Of a stretch of 6,393 nucleotides of DNA, positions 4,787-6,393 are shown one piece after another; positions within the stretch are counted from its first letter, which is position 1; every line of letters starts with the position of its first letter. Position numbers and translations under genes: made by a program. The notes under the pieces are model-generated. The model worked only from the letters and a program-made list of their open reading frames with translations, was not told the origin of the DNA and did not search any database. The stretch is taken from the NCBI GenBank assembly GCA_900550735.1, contig URTD01000115.1, positions 1 through 6,393 on the forward strand. Direction: 5' to 3'. The DNA is from an uncultured Collinsella sp. GTDB taxonomy: Bacteria; Actinomycetota; Coriobacteriia; Coriobacteriales; Coriobacteriaceae.

Positions 4787-5797
4787 ATGGCCAAAGCAAG
4801 TGTCCGCGAGATCAGCCGCATCACCGGTTTTTCGCCCGCAACCGTGTCCAACGCGCTCAACCGCAAGCGCAGCGTGAGCGAGGAAACCGCCAAGGTCATC
4901 CTGGAGTGCGCGCAATCGCTCGGTTATCAGCAGTCGACGCAGCTCGAGAGCATTCAGTTTGTGCTCGCGCGCAAGACAGGCGCCATCCTGGACGAGAGCA
5001 CCTTTCATCCCGCAGTCATCGAGGGCGTGGAGCGCCAGGCGCGTCGCCACGGCATGAGCACGAGCTTTGTCTCGCTCGACTTTAGCGACCTGGACGCCGT
5101 GCGCCCGCAGGTCGAGGGCCTGATCGCCGACCCGTCCGCCGCCATCGTGCTGATGGGTACCGAACTGGGCGAGGAAGACTACGCCCTGTTCGCTAACGCC
5201 GCCGCCCACCTGATTGTGCTCGATGGCTGGAGCGACCGCCAGTACTTCGATGCCGTGGTCATTGCCAATACCGATTCGGTGCTGCGTGCCGTGGACTACC
5301 TTATCGAGAAAGGTCACAAGCAAATCGGCTATCTGGCGGGCGACCTTCGTATCCGCAACTTTAAGGACCGCGAGCGCGGCTATCGCCAAGCGCTTGAGGA
5401 TGCGGACCTCGAGGCAAACCCGGCATGGCGCGTCACGCTGGGCACCACGCTCGAGGGCGCTTATCGCGACATGGGCGCGTGGCTCGACAATGCCTCGCAC
5501 GACGACCTGCCGACGGCTTTCTTTGCCGAGAACGACGTGCTCGCCGTGGGTGCCATGCGCGCGTTCAACGAGCACGGCATTCGCGTGCCCGAGGATGTCT
5601 CGATCATCGGCTTTGACGACCTATCTCTGGGCGCCTTCTCCAACCCGCCGCTCACCACGGTGCATGTTCCCAAGCACGAGGTGGGTGAGATCGCGGTGCG
5701 CCGCCTGGTGGGCAACATCCGCAACCCCAAGAGCTACACCTGCAAGACCGCCGTGTCGACCTATTTTGTCGAGCGCCAGAGCGTGCGCGAAATCTAG
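4787..5797 (+). CDS. LacI-family transcriptional regulator
   Basis: This 336-residue repressor has an N-terminal LacI helix-turn-helix (about 4-48: VREISRITGFSPATVSNALN, then RSVSEETAKVILECAQSLGY) and a sugar-binding-protein-like effector domain (about 57-336). The effector domain includes FFAENDVLAVGAMRAFNEHGIRVPEDVSIIGFDDL-type segments at 245-279 and the usual NPPLTTVHVPKHEVG at 286-300. The start is set by AGGGGG (4777-4782), 4 bases before the ATG; an in-frame ORF from 4706 adds residues with no family similarity. The hinge is odd: after GYQQ it reads STQLESIQFVLARKTG rather than the usual PN-x-x-AR-x-L helix. It probably represses itself and the isomerase gene downstream through TAAACAGA sites. 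Control of the upstream beta-glucoside genes is less likely, since no full site lies there. The effector is unknown, perhaps fucose, arabinose or a phosphate of either. Confidence 0.93.
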   Translation: MAKASVREISRITGFSPATVSNALNRKRSVSEETAKVILECAQSLGYQQSTQLESIQFVLARKTGAILDESTFHPAVIEGVERQARRHGMSTSFVSLDFSDLDAVRPQVEGLIADPSAAIVLMGTELGEEDYALFANAAAHLIVLDGWSDRQYFDAVVIANTDSVLRAVDYLIEKGHKQIGYLAGDLRIRNFKDRERGYRQALEDADLEANPAWRVTLGTTLEGAYRDMGAWLDNASHDDLPTAFFAENDVLAVGAMRAFNEHGIRVPEDVSIIGFDDLSLGAFSNPPLTTVHVPKHEVGEIAVRRLVGNIRNPKSYTCKTAVSTYFVERQSVREI

Positions 5798-5861
5798 GCG
5801 AAGGCGGCATCGTCTGCGGCGTGCCAAAGCACACTAGGGCAGTAAACATAGCGTCATTCAG

Positions 5862-5888
5862 AAGAGGATCCTTCGGGGTCCTCTTTTT
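5862..5888 (+). terminator. Intrinsic terminator after the lacI-type gene
   Basis: AGAGGATCC (5863-5871) pairs with GGGTCCTCT (5876-5884) with one G-U pair, around a stable UUCG tetraloop, followed by a run of T. It lies about 65 bases after the repressor stop and separates that gene from the isomerase gene, which must therefore have its own promoter. Confidence 0.93.
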
Positions 5889-5967
5889 GTTTCCCTTGTA
5901 TGTTCAGTTCGTTTACATACCGTTTAGGCTGATTTCTCTACCGCCTACGGGTATTTCGCGCTAAACT

Positions 5968-5977
5968 TCTAAACAGA
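5968..5977 (+). promoter_or_regulatory. Candidate operator O2 upstream of the isomerase gene
   Basis: TCTAAACAGA is identical, in reverse complement, to the site at the lacI promoter (4696-4705). A second CTAAAC lies 8 bases upstream (5961-5966), forming a short direct repeat. The site probably binds the LacI-family protein encoded just upstream; this is inferred from shared motif and proximity. Confidence 0.5.
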
Positions 5978-5991
5978 AGAGTAAAACATTT

Positions 5992-6028
5992 AGTAAACAG
6001 AACAAAACGAAACATGCGTCTGTTTACT
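5992..6028. promoter_or_regulatory. Candidate operator pair O3/O4 (inverted repeat) upstream of the isomerase gene
   Basis: AGTAAACAGA (5992-6001) and its exact reverse complement TCTGTTTACT (6019-6028) flank a 17-base spacer. Each arm shares TAAACAGA with the sites at 4696-4705 and 5968-5977. The pair ends 26 bases before the start codon, a good position for repression. The surrounding 5900-6040 stretch is AT-rich and probably contains the isomerase promoter, but no convincing -35/-10 pair could be chosen. Confidence 0.55.
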
Positions 6029-6054
6029 GAACATGTGACTAGGGGAGGACGTAC

Positions 6055-6393
6055 ATGGATAAGATCAAGCTTGGCTTTGTGCCCACGCGCCGCAGTATCT
6101 TTAGCGCGCCGGACGCGATCAAGTATCGCGGCCTTACGGCTGATCGCCTGCGCGAGATCGGCGTCGAGATCGTGGATATCGACGACATCAACGACGAGGG
6201 CCTGCTGTTCGACGACAGCCATATCGCGCCTATCGTCGAGAAGTTCCGCGCCGAGGGCGTCGACGGCATCATGCTCTGCCACGCCAACTTTGGTACCGAG
6301 TATGTCTGCGCCCGCCTTGCCCGCGAGCTCGGCTTGCCCGTGCTGCTGTGGGGCCCGCGCGACGAGCGCCCCGAGCCCGACGGCACCCGTCTG
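6055..6393 (+). CDS. L-fucose/L-arabinose isomerase family protein, N-terminal part (runs off the edge)
   Basis: Only the first 113 residues are present. The start MDKIKLGFVPTRRSIF, with a strong GGGGAGG (6042-6048) 6 bases before the ATG, and the segment MLCHANFGTEYVCARLARELGLPVLLWGPRDE (residues 73-104) match the N-terminal domain of the L-fucose/L-arabinose-isomerase-like family. These enzymes interconvert aldose and ketose sugars in the cytoplasm using a metal ion; the catalytic residues lie in the missing part. Many relatives are annotated only at family level, so the real substrate is open. It has its own promoter region after the terminator at 5862-5888, and repeated TAAACAGA sites suggest control by the LacI protein upstream. 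Confidence 0.82.
   Translation, partial: MDKIKLGFVPTRRSIFSAPDAIKYRGLTADRLREIGVEIVDIDDINDEGLLFDDSHIAPIVEKFRAEGVDGIMLCHANFGTEYVCARLARELGLPVLLWGPRDERPEPDGTRL

Noticed and set aside
4775..5575. 266-codon open frame on the minus strand across the LacI gene
   Set aside because: It is a shadow of the well-supported LacI gene, with shadow-like composition and no recognisable domain.
6021..6033. Catabolite responsive element (TGTTTACTGAACA)
   Set aside because: It has TGTT/AACA ends but no central CG, and it overlaps the better supported TAAACAGA operator pair.

Overview
The window is chromosomal DNA with high but not extreme GC. It most resembles a gut actinobacterium of the class Coriobacteriia, with Collinsella or a close relative as the best guess. 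This is inference from GC content, from AGGAGG-type ribosome binding sites before every gene, and from the look of the proteins (IS30-type transposase, BglG/PTS/GH1 operon, LacI plus fucose-isomerase-like pair). No taxonomic marker is present.

Layout. Positions 1-352 (minus strand) hold the N-terminal part of an IS30-family transposase, cut by the window edge and possibly already rearranged at about 62. Its upstream side carries a 38-bp perfect palindrome (405-442). Positions 443-680 are a classic bgl-type leader: a TATAAT box, two ribonucleic antiterminator (RAT) sequences and an intrinsic terminator overlapping the second. Then come three plus-strand genes forming an aryl-beta-glucoside or cellobiose PTS operon: a BglG/LicT antiterminator (681-1520), a PTS enzyme IIBC without IIA (1591-3039), and a GH1 6-phospho-beta-glucosidase (3186-4604). 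A third RAT-like sequence overlaps the antiterminator stop codon, and its lower stem competes with the ribosome binding site of the enzyme II gene. The gap between the enzyme II and the glucosidase carries a set of mutually exclusive inverted repeats.

A second transcription unit follows: a LacI-family repressor (4787-5797) with its own promoter, a strong UUCG-loop terminator (5862-5888), and the start of an L-fucose/L-arabinose-isomerase-family gene (6055 to beyond the edge). A 10-bp motif with core TAAACAGA occurs once at the lacI promoter and three times before the isomerase, which suggests that the LacI protein represses both genes.

Working model. The PTS enzyme II imports and phosphorylates a beta-glucoside, and the GH1 enzyme cleaves the sugar phosphate. 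The BglG protein reads PTS phosphorylation through its PRD domains and opens the leader terminator of its own operon. The LacI/isomerase pair is a separate sugar module placed next to it. The most unusual material is in the RNA-level control of the bgl operon (three RAT-like elements, one without a terminator) and in the repeat-rich gaps.
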